A stretch of DNA of 16,105 bases, from contig JBCDCZ010000081.1 of assembly GCA_039180865.1 (NCBI GenBank), positions 1 to 16,105 on the forward strand. The letters are read 5' to 3'. The notes under the pieces are model-generated. The model saw only the letters and a program-made list of their open reading frames with translations. It was not told the origin of the DNA and made no database searches. The position numbers were made by a program, and so were the translations under genes. Positions 1 to 8,068 of this stretch are shown in pieces. This DNA comes from JBCDCU01 sp039180865. GTDB lineage: Bacteria; Pseudomonadota; Alphaproteobacteria; Rhizobiales; JACESI01. The stretch's first letter is position 1; every line of letters begins with the position of its first letter.

Positions 1-1
1 C

Positions 2-760
2 ATCAACAGATCCCGTTATCTTCCGGACAGGCGTGATCTCAACCGGTCTTTTCCGGGAAATGAAGGTGGGTCGCTGGCAGCCCGGCTCGCCCATCTTTTC
101 CTGACCGAGATTGTCGCCCGCGCCGATATCGGGATCGATCTCCATTCCGCCGCAATCCATCGTACAAACTATCCGCAATTGCGCATTTCGCCCCATGATC
201 CGGAGGCACGGCGTTTGGCCGATGTCTTTGCAGCCCCCATCATTATGCAATCCCCGCTGCGCGAGGGATCACTAAGAGCCGCGGCCGCAGACCTCGGAAC
301 CCGGGTGCTTCTTTATGAGGCCGGGGAAGGATTGCGGTTCGATGAAGTCTCGGTACGCGCTGGTCAGGCTGGGATCCTTCGGGTGTTGAGATCACTCGAT
401 ATGATTACGGGCCGCGGCATCGTGCCGTCGAAACTCCCACCGCAATTCTGCACGTCAAGCAAATGGCTGCGTGCTCCTATGGGCGGGCTCTTTCGAAGCT
501 ACCGGTCCGATGGCATTCCGGTCCGGGAGGGCGAAATCCTCGGCTCGGTCTCCGATCCGTTCGGCGAAACAGAGAACGATATAGAAGCGCCGTTCGATGG
601 GATTATCGTCGGTCGCGCAGTGATGCCGGTGGTCAATGAAGGGGATGCGGTCTTTCACCTTGCCCGCATCGGATCGTTTCAAAAGGCGGAAGACGTTTTG
701 GACGACCATTCTTCACAGCTTGCCGACGACCCGATGTTCGACGAAGACGAGATTATTTGA
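2..760 (+). CDS. Succinylglutamate desuccinylase/aspartoacylase-family deacylase, 5' truncated
   Basis: The reading frame is open from the first bases of the window, so the N-terminus lies upstream; the TTG at 179 is internal. The visible part reads LPDRRDLNRSFPG, then DIGIDLHS, whose His is the usual third zinc ligand, then LLYEAGEG, whose Glu fits the catalytic acid of this M14-like zinc carboxypeptidase fold. The first zinc motif (HxxE) is missing because of the window edge. The last ~80 residues (from about APMGGLFRSYRSDG) form the small C-terminal beta-rich domain typical of the bacterial branch. Members hydrolyse N-acyl amino acids (succinylglutamate, N-acetyl-diaminobutyrate, N-acetylaspartate) in the cytoplasm; the substrate here cannot be read from sequence. 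It ends with TGA and converges on the kinase operon, so it is probably not part of it. Confidence 0.85.
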   Translation: MNRSRYLPDRRDLNRSFPGNEGGSLAARLAHLFLTEIVARADIGIDLHSAAIHRTNYPQLRISPHDPEARRLADVFAAPIIMQSPLREGSLRAAAADLGTRVLLYEAGEGLRFDEVSVRAGQAGILRVLRSLDMITGRGIVPSKLPPQFCTSSKWLRAPMGGLFRSYRSDGIPVREGEILGSVSDPFGETENDIEAPFDGIIVGRAVMPVVNEGDAVFHLARIGSFQKAEDVLDDHSSQLADDPMFDEDEII

Positions 761-843
761 GCGGGCAATAGAGAGACAGCGTTTGTCTGCGATCCCACTA
801 CCCGATAAAGAACGATTTTTCTGGAGACTGAACGGAGTCCGTT

Positions 844-2463
844 TCACCCAGCCAGATGTTCAAATAGACGAGCGACCGCTTCCGCACCCGGATCGTTGTG
901 ACCTTCGAGTTGTTTGGCGTTGAGATAGGCTGCGCGTCCCGCCTTGGCACGTACGATCGTCGCCGTATGGTCCGCCCCTTTGCGTGCTGCAGCGGATGCA
1001 TCGCCGATGCCGTCGGAAAGCGCATCGAGGGCAGGGGCCAGCGCATCGATCATCGTCCGGTCGCCAGGCTCGGCGCCGCCTATTTCCTGAACCCGCCTCA
1101 ATCCTGCTTTCAACGCTTCGCCCATGGGCATGCCACTGGAGGATCCGTCGCCTGCAGCGGCAAAGAAGATCGCCAGAAGCACGCCGGATGACCCGCCCAT
1201 TGTCTGGCTGAGTTCCTGACCGATGGCGCGATAGAGCTGGGTCTGGTCGGCAAGCGGCAGGCGATCCATGGCATCTATGAGCGCACGTGCAGCCCCTGCG
1301 AGCGTTGAACCCGTGTCACCGTCGCCCGATTTCGCATCGAGCGCATTGAGATCGGCTTCCGCGTCGATGAAGATCTGGCAGCATCCGGCAAGGAAGGCTC
1401 GTGTTTCGGCATGCTCCGATGGAAGCGGTTTCACCGGTGTCAGGCCGTCTGGCATTGGCTTCACAGCAACCGCGCCGATTTCTGAAACGCCGGGCCAGGC
1501 GGGAAGCGGTGTCGGCGCACTCAGAAGCGCGAGTTCATCCGCGTTGGCCGGATAGAGCGAGACCGAAAAGCCGCGCATATCAAGTGAAGTCATCATCGAA
1601 GCCGGTCCCACCAGATGGGTGATCCGGTCTGCAATCGATGATTGAGTGAGTTCGTGAAGGAGGACGGACATTTCAAGCACCGATGCGCCGCCAAGATTGT
1701 TGAGGATTGCAACGGCTTTTCCATCGCCCATCGCCGCCGCAAGCTTTTCCGCAAGCTGTGAAAAACCGTTTTTCGCACTTTGAAACGCGACCTGTTCGAA
1801 GCCCGCCTCACCGTGAATGCCAAGGCCGAGTTCCGCCATCCCGTCGGGGATACGGTCTTCTTTCGGCGAACCCGGTATGGTGCAGGTATCAAGCGACATG
1901 CCGATACTCTTTGTACCCTCTGCAATCCGTCTGGCCGCCGTCGCGACCGTTTCAAGGTCGGCGCCTTTGTCAGCAAGCGCACCGGCAATCTTATGAACGA
2001 ATAGTGTGCCCGCCACACCACGTGCCTGTGGCAGATCGGGAAGCGCTATGTCATCGCCAATAATCACTATTTCAACATTGAGACCGAACGCCCGAGCGCG
2101 TTCTGCCGCAAGACCGAAATTGAGCCGGTCGCCGGTGTAATTTTTCACAATCAGAAGGCAGCCGGCAGGACCTGTTACCGCCAGGATGCCGGCAAGAACC
2201 GCATCAACGCTCGGGGATGCAAAGACATCGCCGCAAACGGCAGCGGTCAGCATCCCTTCGCCGACAAATCCTGCATGGGAGGGTTCGTGGCCCGAGCCAC
2301 CGCCAGAGACAAGAGCTACCTTTGAGCGGTCCCAGTCATTGCGTACAACGACCCGGATATGTGGATAGCCATCAAGGCGCGCGAGCTTGCCGCCGGATGC
2401 TGCGACCACACCGTCAATTGCTTCTGTGACGATGTCTTCTTTTTTGTTCACAAACTGCGTCAA
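844..2463 (-). CDS. Dihydroxyacetone kinase, ATP-dependent DhaK-DhaL fusion
   Basis: This 539-residue protein has the full length of single-chain dihydroxyacetone kinases. Residues 1-330 are the DhaK substrate domain: SGGGSGHEPSH (53-63), GDVFASP (78-84), NYTGDRLNF (108-116) and GIHGEAGFE, whose His217 matches the residue that binds the substrate covalently as a hemiaminal. Residues ~355-539 are the DhaL nucleotide domain, with DAKSGDGDTGST (Asp376, Asp381, Asp383 for Mg-ATP) and TMGGSSG (421-427). It should phosphorylate dihydroxyacetone, and possibly glyceraldehyde or erythrulose, in the cytoplasm. The chosen start is TTG at 2463, preceded by GGGAGG with a 5-base gap and only 11 bp after the ATPase stop; a GTG four codons later is possible. 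As the last gene of an importer operon it probably acts on the imported substrate or its first oxidation product. Erythrulose kinases share this architecture, so the exact substrate is open. Confidence 0.93.
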   Translation of the reverse strand: MTQFVNKKEDIVTEAIDGVVAASGGKLARLDGYPHIRVVVRNDWDRSKVALVSGGGSGHEPSHAGFVGEGMLTAAVCGDVFASPSVDAVLAGILAVTGPAGCLLIVKNYTGDRLNFGLAAERARAFGLNVEIVIIGDDIALPDLPQARGVAGTLFVHKIAGALADKGADLETVATAARRIAEGTKSIGMSLDTCTIPGSPKEDRIPDGMAELGLGIHGEAGFEQVAFQSAKNGFSQLAEKLAAAMGDGKAVAILNNLGGASVLEMSVLLHELTQSSIADRITHLVGPASMMTSLDMRGFSVSLYPANADELALLSAPTPLPAWPGVSEIGAVAVKPMPDGLTPVKPLPSEHAETRAFLAGCCQIFIDAEADLNALDAKSGDGDTGSTLAGAARALIDAMDRLPLADQTQLYRAIGQELSQTMGGSSGVLLAIFFAAAGDGSSSGMPMGEALKAGLRRVQEIGGAEPGDRTMIDALAPALDALSDGIGDASAAARKGADHTATIVRAKAGRAAYLNAKQLEGHNDPGAEAVARLFEHLAG

Positions 2464-2474
2464 GATATCCTCCC

Positions 2475-3473
2475 TTATCCGACACGCGCACCATTGGCTT
2501 CGAAATAAAACGGCTTGTGCGGTCTGATTTTCAGTGTGTCACCGGCCTTCAGCGTCGTGTGGGCATCGGTGACGGTAATGAGATCATGGTCTTTGAAAGT
2601 AAGATGAAGCCGCGTTTGATCGCCGAGGTGCTCAACGCGTGTCACGCGGCTTTCTTCTCCTTCGCCTTGAATGATCTGTTCGGGTCTTAGACCGATCGAC
2701 GCTGCGCCAGTCGGACTGCTTCCCTCGAAAAGATCAGCGGGCAGAATGTTGATGCGTGGCTGACCAAGACGGCGGGCAGCATAGATGCTTGCCGGGTTTT
2801 CATAGACGTCGCGGGGGGCGCCGAACTGAACGAGACGTCCCTCGTCCAGGACGCCGATATGGGTCGCCATGGTCATCGCTTCGATCTGATCGTGGGTGAC
2901 GTAGAGAAGCGTCTGACCGAGGTCGGCCTGGATCTTTTTGAGTTCAATTCTGAGATCCGCCCGCAGTTTCGCATCAAGCGAACTCAAAGGCTCATCCATG
3001 AGATAGATCGTCGGCGTGCGCACCAGGGCCCGGCCAATCGAAACGCGCTGCATCTCGCCACCTGAAAGCTGGGTTGCGCGGTTGTCGAGCTTGTGAGCGA
3101 TTTGAAGAAGCTCTGCCACCTCCTTGACCTTGTGATCGATCGCGTCGCGCGGCGTCTTGAGGAGGGGTGATTTCAGCGGGAATTCCAGGTTCTGGCGCAC
3201 CGACAAATGCGGGTAGAGCGAATATTGCTGGAAGACCATCGCCACATTGCGCTCGGCGGGCATGCGGCCTTTCATGGAATGCCCATCGATCAGGATGTCA
3301 CCATTATCCGGTGTGTCGAGACCGGAAACCATCCGCAATACCGTGGTCTTGCCCGCGCCGGTCGGGCCGAGAAGGACCACGAAAGATCCATCAGGGATTG
3401 TCAGCGAGACGGAATCGAGTGCCTGCGTCTTACCGAAGGCCTTGCTGATTTTGTTAAGGATCACTTCAGCCAT
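2475..3473 (-). CDS. ABC transporter ATP-binding protein (MalK/UgpC type), second ATPase of the importer
   Basis: This 332-residue ATPase has Walker A GPTGAGKTT (36-44), Q-loop Gln82, signature LSGGE (136-140), Walker B YLMDEP with Asp160/Glu161, and switch His194. A C-terminal regulatory (TOBE/OB) region follows, including the motif IGLRPEQI typical of carbohydrate-importer ATPases. It powers uptake at the cytoplasmic face of the membrane. Its ATG (3473) overlaps the end of the preceding ATPase gene by 8 bp, so the two are probably made in fixed ratio. The two ATPases differ clearly in sequence and are both intact, suggesting a heterodimer as proposed for rhizobial glycerol importers of the GlpST type. 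That comparison rests on gene organisation recalled from the family, not on an alignment. Confidence 0.93.
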   Translation of the reverse strand: MAEVILNKISKAFGKTQALDSVSLTIPDGSFVVLLGPTGAGKTTVLRMVSGLDTPDNGDILIDGHSMKGRMPAERNVAMVFQQYSLYPHLSVRQNLEFPLKSPLLKTPRDAIDHKVKEVAELLQIAHKLDNRATQLSGGEMQRVSIGRALVRTPTIYLMDEPLSSLDAKLRADLRIELKKIQADLGQTLLYVTHDQIEAMTMATHIGVLDEGRLVQFGAPRDVYENPASIYAARRLGQPRINILPADLFEGSSPTGAASIGLRPEQIIQGEGEESRVTRVEHLGDQTRLHLTFKDHDLITVTDAHTTLKAGDTLKIRPHKPFYFEANGARVG

Positions 3474-4563
3474 GACCTAGCACCTTTTCGTTGGCGCTTG
3501 AGCGCAGGGCCCGGCCGGTTTCACCATCAAAAAGTGTCAGCGTGCGTTTATCAAAACCGAGGCCCAGATTTTCGCCGGTATTCACGATGGTTGATGAGGC
3601 AATTCGCGCCTTTATCGTGCCATTGGCCGTTTCGATCGTCACAATCTGGGTGGTACCGAGATACTCAACCGCGATCACCTGGCCCCGATAAGACGCGCTA
3701 TCGTCGAAGCGAATATGTTCCGGGCGTACGCCGAGGGCGAGATGTCCTTTGAAGCTCTCGCGGGGAGAGGGCACCTCAATCGATTTGGAATCCACAACGA
3801 CACTTGCTGAGCCCTCCTTCACGCTGCCCTCGAAGTCGAGGAAGTTCATGGCGGGCGAGCCGATGAAATCTGCGACGAATTTCGTCGCGGGCCAGTCATA
3901 TATGTCCTGCGGTAGCCCGAACTGCTCGACCACCCCATGGTTCATAACAACGATCTTGTCGCCCATCTGCATGGCTTCGAGCTGATCGTGGGTGACATAG
4001 ACGGTCGTCGCTCCCATGCGGTCATGCAGCGCCCGCAATTCTTCAGCCATGTGTTCGCGGAATTCCGCATCGAGTGCCCCGAGCGGTTCGTCCATGAAGA
4101 ACGCTTTTGGCTCGCGGACAATGGCGCGTCCGAGCGCGACGCGTTGACGGTCACCGCCGGACAGGCCGCCGACCGGGCGCTTCAACATGTCTTCAATGCC
4201 GAGGATACGGGCGACGTCTAAAACGCGCTCGTTAGCCTCCGAGCGTGACATACCCTGACTGCGGAGCGGATAGGCCATGTTCTGGCCGACATTCATATGG
4301 GGGTAGAGCGCGAAGAGCTGGAACACAAAAGCGATATCGCGTTCCGAGGCGCGCTTCTGACCCACCTCTTCGCCGTCGATGTAGATCTCACCGGAGGTTG
4401 GAAGCTCCAGGCCCGCCATCATTCGCAGCGTCGTGGTCTTGCCGCAACCCGACGGCCCAAGGAGCATGAAAAACTCGCCATCCTCGATCGTGAAGGTCGA
4501 GGATTGCACGGCCGTAAATGAGCCGAATTCCTTGCGCAGGTTTTCAATCCGGATTTGCGCCAT
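3466..4563 (-). CDS. ABC transporter ATP-binding protein (MalK/UgpC type), first ATPase of the importer
   Basis: This 365-residue protein starts at ATG 4563; an in-frame TTG directly before it (4566) is the only alternative. Walker A is GPSGCGKTT (36-44), Q-loop Gln82, signature LSGGD (134-138), Walker B AFFMDEP with Asp158/Glu159, switch His192, and the C-terminal regulatory domain carries LGVRPEHI. All residues needed for ATP binding and hydrolysis are present. The gene begins 3 bp after the stop of the small membrane protein gene and overlaps the next ATPase gene by 8 bp. With the two permeases and the binding protein it forms a complete CUT1-like importer. MalK-type ATPases sometimes also bind regulators through the C-terminal domain; nothing here shows that. 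Confidence 0.93.
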   Translation of the reverse strand: MAQIRIENLRKEFGSFTAVQSSTFTIEDGEFFMLLGPSGCGKTTTLRMMAGLELPTSGEIYIDGEEVGQKRASERDIAFVFQLFALYPHMNVGQNMAYPLRSQGMSRSEANERVLDVARILGIEDMLKRPVGGLSGGDRQRVALGRAIVREPKAFFMDEPLGALDAEFREHMAEELRALHDRMGATTVYVTHDQLEAMQMGDKIVVMNHGVVEQFGLPQDIYDWPATKFVADFIGSPAMNFLDFEGSVKEGSASVVVDSKSIEVPSPRESFKGHLALGVRPEHIRFDDSASYRGQVIAVEYLGTTQIVTIETANGTIKARIASSTIVNTGENLGLGFDKRTLTLFDGETGRALRSSANEKVLGHG

Positions 4564-4566
4564 CAA

Positions 4567-4755
4567 TTACTCCGGAAAGTGGCTGACAATGATGAACATG
4601 ACCGTCCCGGTCAGTGTGACGATGAACGAATAGGTGTAGAGCGTGATGAGGAAAGGCTGCATCAGCATGATGACGCCAAGTGCAATCAGGATTGAAGCAA
4701 CCATCTCCCAAGCACCGCGCTTAAAGCGCATGAGATCGCTAAAAAAACCGTTCAT
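4567..4755 (-). CDS. Small two-helix inner-membrane protein of the importer operon
   Basis: This 62-residue protein has a short basic N-terminus (MNGFFSDLMRFKRGAWEM) and two hydrophobic helices at about residues 16-36 and 39-58, so it should sit in the inner membrane. Its ATG (4755) overlaps the permease stop in an ATGA arrangement, and the next ATPase starts 3 bp after its stop. This packing strongly supports real translation, although the protein is small and has no motif I can name. Rhizobial glycerol importers carry a small membrane protein at the same place (GlpU-like, usually longer), so it may be an accessory transporter subunit or assembly factor. That role is inferred from position only. 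Confidence 0.75.
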   Translation of the reverse strand: MNGFFSDLMRFKRGAWEMVASILIALGVIMLMQPFLITLYTYSFIVTLTGTVMFIIVSHFPE

Positions 4756-5690
4756 TTGCGCACCGCTCCAAAGGTAATCCCGCGCAGGAGATGTTTGCGA
4801 AGAAGGATCGTGAACACCATGACCGGCACAAGGAAGATCGTGGCGCCTGCCGCAACCGCAGGCCAGTCCTGACCTGCAACGCCGATTATGGTCGGGATAA
4901 AGGGAGGGGCGGTCTGCGCATTGCCGGATGTCAGAAGAACCGCAAAGGCGTATTCGTTCCAGGCGAAAATCAGACAGAAGATAGCCGTTGAAGCGATGCC
5001 CGTTGCAGCTTGCGGCAGGACGACTTTGTAGAACGCCTGGAAACGTGTGTAGCCGTCAATCAGTGCCGCTTCCTCATATTCGACGGGGATTTCATCGATA
5101 AACCCGTTTATGAGCCAGACCGCTAGCGACAGGTTCACCGCCGTATAAAGGAGGATCATTCCGGCATGGGTATCGTTGAGCCCAAGATGCCGGAACATCA
5201 GGAAGATCGGGATTGCGACCGCAATCGGCGGCATCATCCGGGTCGACAGGATGAAAAACAGAAGATCATCCTTGAGGGGTACCTTGAAGCGAGAAAAGGC
5301 ATAGGCGGCAGCGGTGCCCAACACAATCGCGAAAAAGGTCGATCCAAAGCCGATAATCACCGAGTTAAAGAAGCGCTCTGAAAAGCGGGATGGCCCAACA
5401 ATTGTGTTGCCCTTTTCGCGCACGACCTGTTCGTACCACGGCAGATCCTCGCGCGGCTGATCGATCTGGTCCGGGCTCATCCGGGTCTGGGTTGTAAAAA
5501 GGTTCACATAACCTTCAACAGTCGGCTCAAAGAGCACTTTCGGCGGATAAGCGATGGAATCGGCAGACGATTTGAAGCCGGTTGAAATGATCCAGATGAG
5601 CGGCAGAAGCGTGATCACCGCATAGGTGATGACGAGAAGGCCTGCGAGCCATTTCTGGCCGGTCGAGGGTTCGGTAACGGAATAGCTCAT
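4752..5690 (-). CDS. ABC transporter permease, MalG/UgpE-like
   Basis: This is a 312-residue inner-membrane permease with about six hydrophobic helices. The EAA loop is classical: EEAALIDGYTRFQAFYKVVLP (206-226), which docks onto the ATPase. The start at ATG 5690 is chosen because it overlaps the stop of the first permease in an ATGA arrangement. A longer reading frame begins at 5792, but its extra 34 residues are basic, cysteine-containing and lie inside the upstream permease gene, so they are not credible. A periplasmic stretch between the first two helices (about residues 45-105) is longer than in many MalG relatives. It pairs with the upstream permease to form the membrane channel. Confidence 0.93.
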   Translation of the reverse strand: MSYSVTEPSTGQKWLAGLLVITYAVITLLPLIWIISTGFKSSADSIAYPPKVLFEPTVEGYVNLFTTQTRMSPDQIDQPREDLPWYEQVVREKGNTIVGPSRFSERFFNSVIIGFGSTFFAIVLGTAAAYAFSRFKVPLKDDLLFFILSTRMMPPIAVAIPIFLMFRHLGLNDTHAGMILLYTAVNLSLAVWLINGFIDEIPVEYEEAALIDGYTRFQAFYKVVLPQAATGIASTAIFCLIFAWNEYAFAVLLTSGNAQTAPPFIPTIIGVAGQDWPAVAAGATIFLVPVMVFTILLRKHLLRGITFGAVRK

Positions 5691-6631
5691 CGTTGCTTCA
5701 CCCTGTTGAGGGCTTTGACATAAATCGAAGCGAGACCGAAGACGGTGACGAAAAGGATCACCGCATAAGCGGATGCAAACCCTGTGCGCCATTTTTCAAA
5801 GGCTTCGCGCTTCAAATCGATGGAAGACAGCGTGGTAATGTTGCCCGGACCGCCACCTGTGAGCTGTACGACAAGATCGAACATTTTGAAGTTCTCGATG
5901 CCGCGGAAGAGAACGGCAAGCATCAGGAAGGGCAGGACCATCGGCACTGTAATCGTCCAGAATTGCCGCCACTGGCTGGCTCGGTCGCATTCCGCCGCCT
6001 CGTAGATTGAGTCGGGTATTGAGCGCAGTCCCGCCAGGCAGATCAACATCACAAACGGCGTCCACATCCAGGTGTCTACGATGATAATTGCCCAGGGGGC
6101 GAGCGTGACGCTCCCGATCATCGAGAAACTCGTCTCATCAATGCCGGTGAAAAAGCTGATAAAGTAATTGAAGAGGCCGATCTGCGGTTGATAGAGGAAC
6201 GTCCAGAAATTCCCGACGACAGCCGGGGACAGCATCATTGGAAGCACGATGATCGTGGTCCAGAGATCGTTTCCCTTGAATTTCTTGTTGATGAGATAGG
6301 CGAGCGTGAAGCCGATCAGCACCTGCAGGACAATCGTCCAGATCAGAAAATGCGCCGTCGCCTGCATCGTTATCCAGGTGTCGCTGTCGGTGAGAATGCG
6401 CTCGTAATTACGAAGCCCGATAAATTCGATATCCCGGTTCGGCCGGTTCACGCGATAATTCGTGAAACTCAGATAAATCGTCCAGATCAGCGGGAAAATG
6501 TTGATCGCCAGAAGGATGATGATTGTCGGCGCGACGAAGATCCAGGCGATCGCGCGGTCGGATAGACCCCGCACCTTGTTCGCCACATGCACAGGCGTTG
6601 CCTGTGCCGCGCGCTCCGCAACTGATTTCAT
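5687..6631 (-). CDS. ABC transporter permease, MalF/UgpA-like
   Basis: This 314-residue inner-membrane permease has a ~25-residue hydrophilic N-terminus, then IAWIFVAPTIIILLAINIFPLIW as first helix (about 28-50) and five further hydrophobic segments. The EAA loop reads EAAECDRASQWRQFWTITVP (211-230); the Gly usually following the Asp is Arg, a variation I believe occurs in related rhizobial permeases. The ATG at 6631 has only a weak purine-rich ribosome site (GGGACAG). It follows the binding-protein gene by 102 bp that contain a hairpin, and its stop overlaps the next permease start. It is one half of the transmembrane channel of the importer. Confidence 0.93.
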   Translation of the reverse strand: MKSVAERAAQATPVHVANKVRGLSDRAIAWIFVAPTIIILLAINIFPLIWTIYLSFTNYRVNRPNRDIEFIGLRNYERILTDSDTWITMQATAHFLIWTIVLQVLIGFTLAYLINKKFKGNDLWTTIIVLPMMLSPAVVGNFWTFLYQPQIGLFNYFISFFTGIDETSFSMIGSVTLAPWAIIIVDTWMWTPFVMLICLAGLRSIPDSIYEAAECDRASQWRQFWTITVPMVLPFLMLAVLFRGIENFKMFDLVVQLTGGGPGNITTLSSIDLKREAFEKWRTGFASAYAVILFVTVFGLASIYVKALNRVKQR

Positions 6632-6672
6632 GCCGACTGTCCCGGTAAAGCCTTGACGGAGATCCGTGTTCT

Positions 6673-6701
6673 GTGAAGCCCGGCGCAGTGCCGGACTTCA
6701 C
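6673..6701 (-). promoter_or_regulatory. Intercistronic stem-loop between binding protein and permease genes
   Basis: In the minus-strand transcript, GUGAAGUCCGGC pairs with GCCGGGCUUCAC across a 5-base loop, giving a 12-bp stem with one U-G wobble. No run of U follows, so it is not a standard terminator. Hairpins in this position usually protect the upstream binding-protein mRNA from 3' decay or cause partial read-through, so that more binding protein than permease is made; that role is inferred here. Confidence 0.65.
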
Positions 6702-6733
6702 GCTTTCAATGGATCAGCTCTGCGAGCCAGAGC

Positions 6734-8068
6734 CTATTTGAGACCTTCGTCTTCGAAGACTTCGTCCCAGTCTTTCACAAGGCCATCAAGCGCTTCTTTC
6801 GCCGTTCCTTGACCGGCGACCACATAATTGTGGACGCGTTCCTGCATCGGAAGAAGAAGCGAGGCATAGGCAGGCTCAGCCCAGAAGTCTTTCACGATTG
6901 CCATGGAATCGAGGAAGGTCTGTGCGTAGGGCTGGCTTGTCGCGAAGGACGGATCTTCAACAACGGCGCGAAGAGCTGAATAGCCCCCGGCCTGCCACCA
7001 TTTCTTCTGTACGTCTGGATCGGCAAACCATTTGATGTATTCAAGCGCTGCATCTTGCTTGCTCGATGCAGCCACGACTGAGATGCCTTGACCGCCAAGC
7101 TGAGCAAAGTGTCCGCCTGGTCCCGGAGGATTCGGGAAGTAGCCGGACTTGCCGCCGCCGACATTCGGATCGGATTCAACGCCGGGCCAGATGAAGGCAA
7201 AGTTCATCTGCATCGCGACCTGTCCCGATTTGAAGGCATCGATGTTCTCTGACATGTACCAGTCGGAAGATCCTGGCGGTGTGCAGCAATCGTAGAGCGC
7301 CTTGTAGAATTCAAGACCCGCGACTGCAGCTTCCGAATTCACGAAGCCTTCAAGTTCATAGGGCTTTTCCGGGTCCTGATACTGGAAGCCGAAATTATAA
7401 AGGACGTTGGTAACGCCCATCGTAATGCCTTCCGAACCGCGCTCGGTATAGATCGACGCGCCATAGACGGTCTTTCCATCAATCTCCCGGCCCTGGAAGA
7501 ATTCTGCAATGTCTTTCAGTTCCTGCAGGCTGGTTGGCGCTGCGAGATCGCGGCCATGTTTTTCCTTGAACTCCGCCTGAAGCTCGGGACGTGAGAACCA
7601 GTCTTTGCGATAGGTCCAGCCGACGACGTCACCAAACGCAGGAAGCGCCCAATAGTTCGGAGTGTTCTTGGGCCATTCGGCGTAACCGGTCACGGTTGCT
7701 GGAATGAAGTCGCCCATGTCGATCCCTTCTTTGTCGAAGAAATCGTTGAGCTTGACGTAATGCCCGTTTTCCGCAGCACCGCCGATCCACTGACTGTCGC
7801 CAATCATTAGATCGCATAACTGGCCACCGGAATTGAGTTCATTCAGCATGCGGTCCGCGAAATTCGGCCATGGCACGAATTCAAAGCTCATATTGTGGCC
7901 GGTCTTAGCCTCAAACTCTTTGCTGAGTTCGACCAGTGCATTTGCCGGATCCCATGCTGCCCAGCAAAGGGTCAGGTCTTCGGCCTGGGCTTTGGTGGCC
8001 GTTCCTGCCGTCAGGCCCGTTGCGATGAGGCCGGCGGCGGCAACAGTGCCGAGTAATTTTGATGTCAC
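6734..8068 (-). CDS. Periplasmic solute-binding protein of a sugar/polyol ABC importer (family 1)
   Basis: The 444-residue product has a Sec signal peptide: a short basic start (TSK), a hydrophobic core and an AQA|ED cleavage site after residue 29. The mature part resembles MalE/UgpB-type binding proteins, with features such as GDVVGWTYRKDWF (147-158) and a C-terminal ADPDVQKKWW segment. The start is set at GTG 8068, preceded by GGGAGG with a 7-base gap. An in-frame ATG at 8131 would add 21 residues ahead of the signal peptide and is less likely. The protein captures substrate in the periplasm and delivers it to the two permeases. The substrate is not readable from sequence; the kinase in the operon points to a small ketose or polyol. 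The mature protein has four cysteines (35, 85, 261, 262), including an adjacent pair, which is unusual for this family. Confidence 0.92.
   Translation of the reverse strand: MTSKLLGTVAAAGLIATGLTAGTATKAQAEDLTLCWAAWDPANALVELSKEFEAKTGHNMSFEFVPWPNFADRMLNELNSGGQLCDLMIGDSQWIGGAAENGHYVKLNDFFDKEGIDMGDFIPATVTGYAEWPKNTPNYWALPAFGDVVGWTYRKDWFSRPELQAEFKEKHGRDLAAPTSLQELKDIAEFFQGREIDGKTVYGASIYTERGSEGITMGVTNVLYNFGFQYQDPEKPYELEGFVNSEAAVAGLEFYKALYDCCTPPGSSDWYMSENIDAFKSGQVAMQMNFAFIWPGVESDPNVGGGKSGYFPNPPGPGGHFAQLGGQGISVVAASSKQDAALEYIKWFADPDVQKKWWQAGGYSALRAVVEDPSFATSQPYAQTFLDSMAIVKDFWAEPAYASLLLPMQERVHNYVVAGQGTAKEALDGLVKDWDEVFEDEGLK

Noticed and set aside
774..846. Possible terminators between the deacylase and kinase genes (AGACA/TGTCT stem at 774-788; AACGG/CCGTT at 831-843)
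   Set aside because: The stems are only about 5 bp and neither is followed by a T-run in the proper direction.
3207..3752. 181-codon plus-strand frame opposite the two ATPase genes
   Set aside because: It spans the overlap of two well-supported ATPases on the other strand and has no recognisable domain.
4752..5792. Longer start (5792) for the second permease
   Set aside because: The extra 34 residues overlap the upstream permease in another frame and do not look like a permease N-terminus; ATG 5690 has the ATGA overlap seen elsewhere in the operon.
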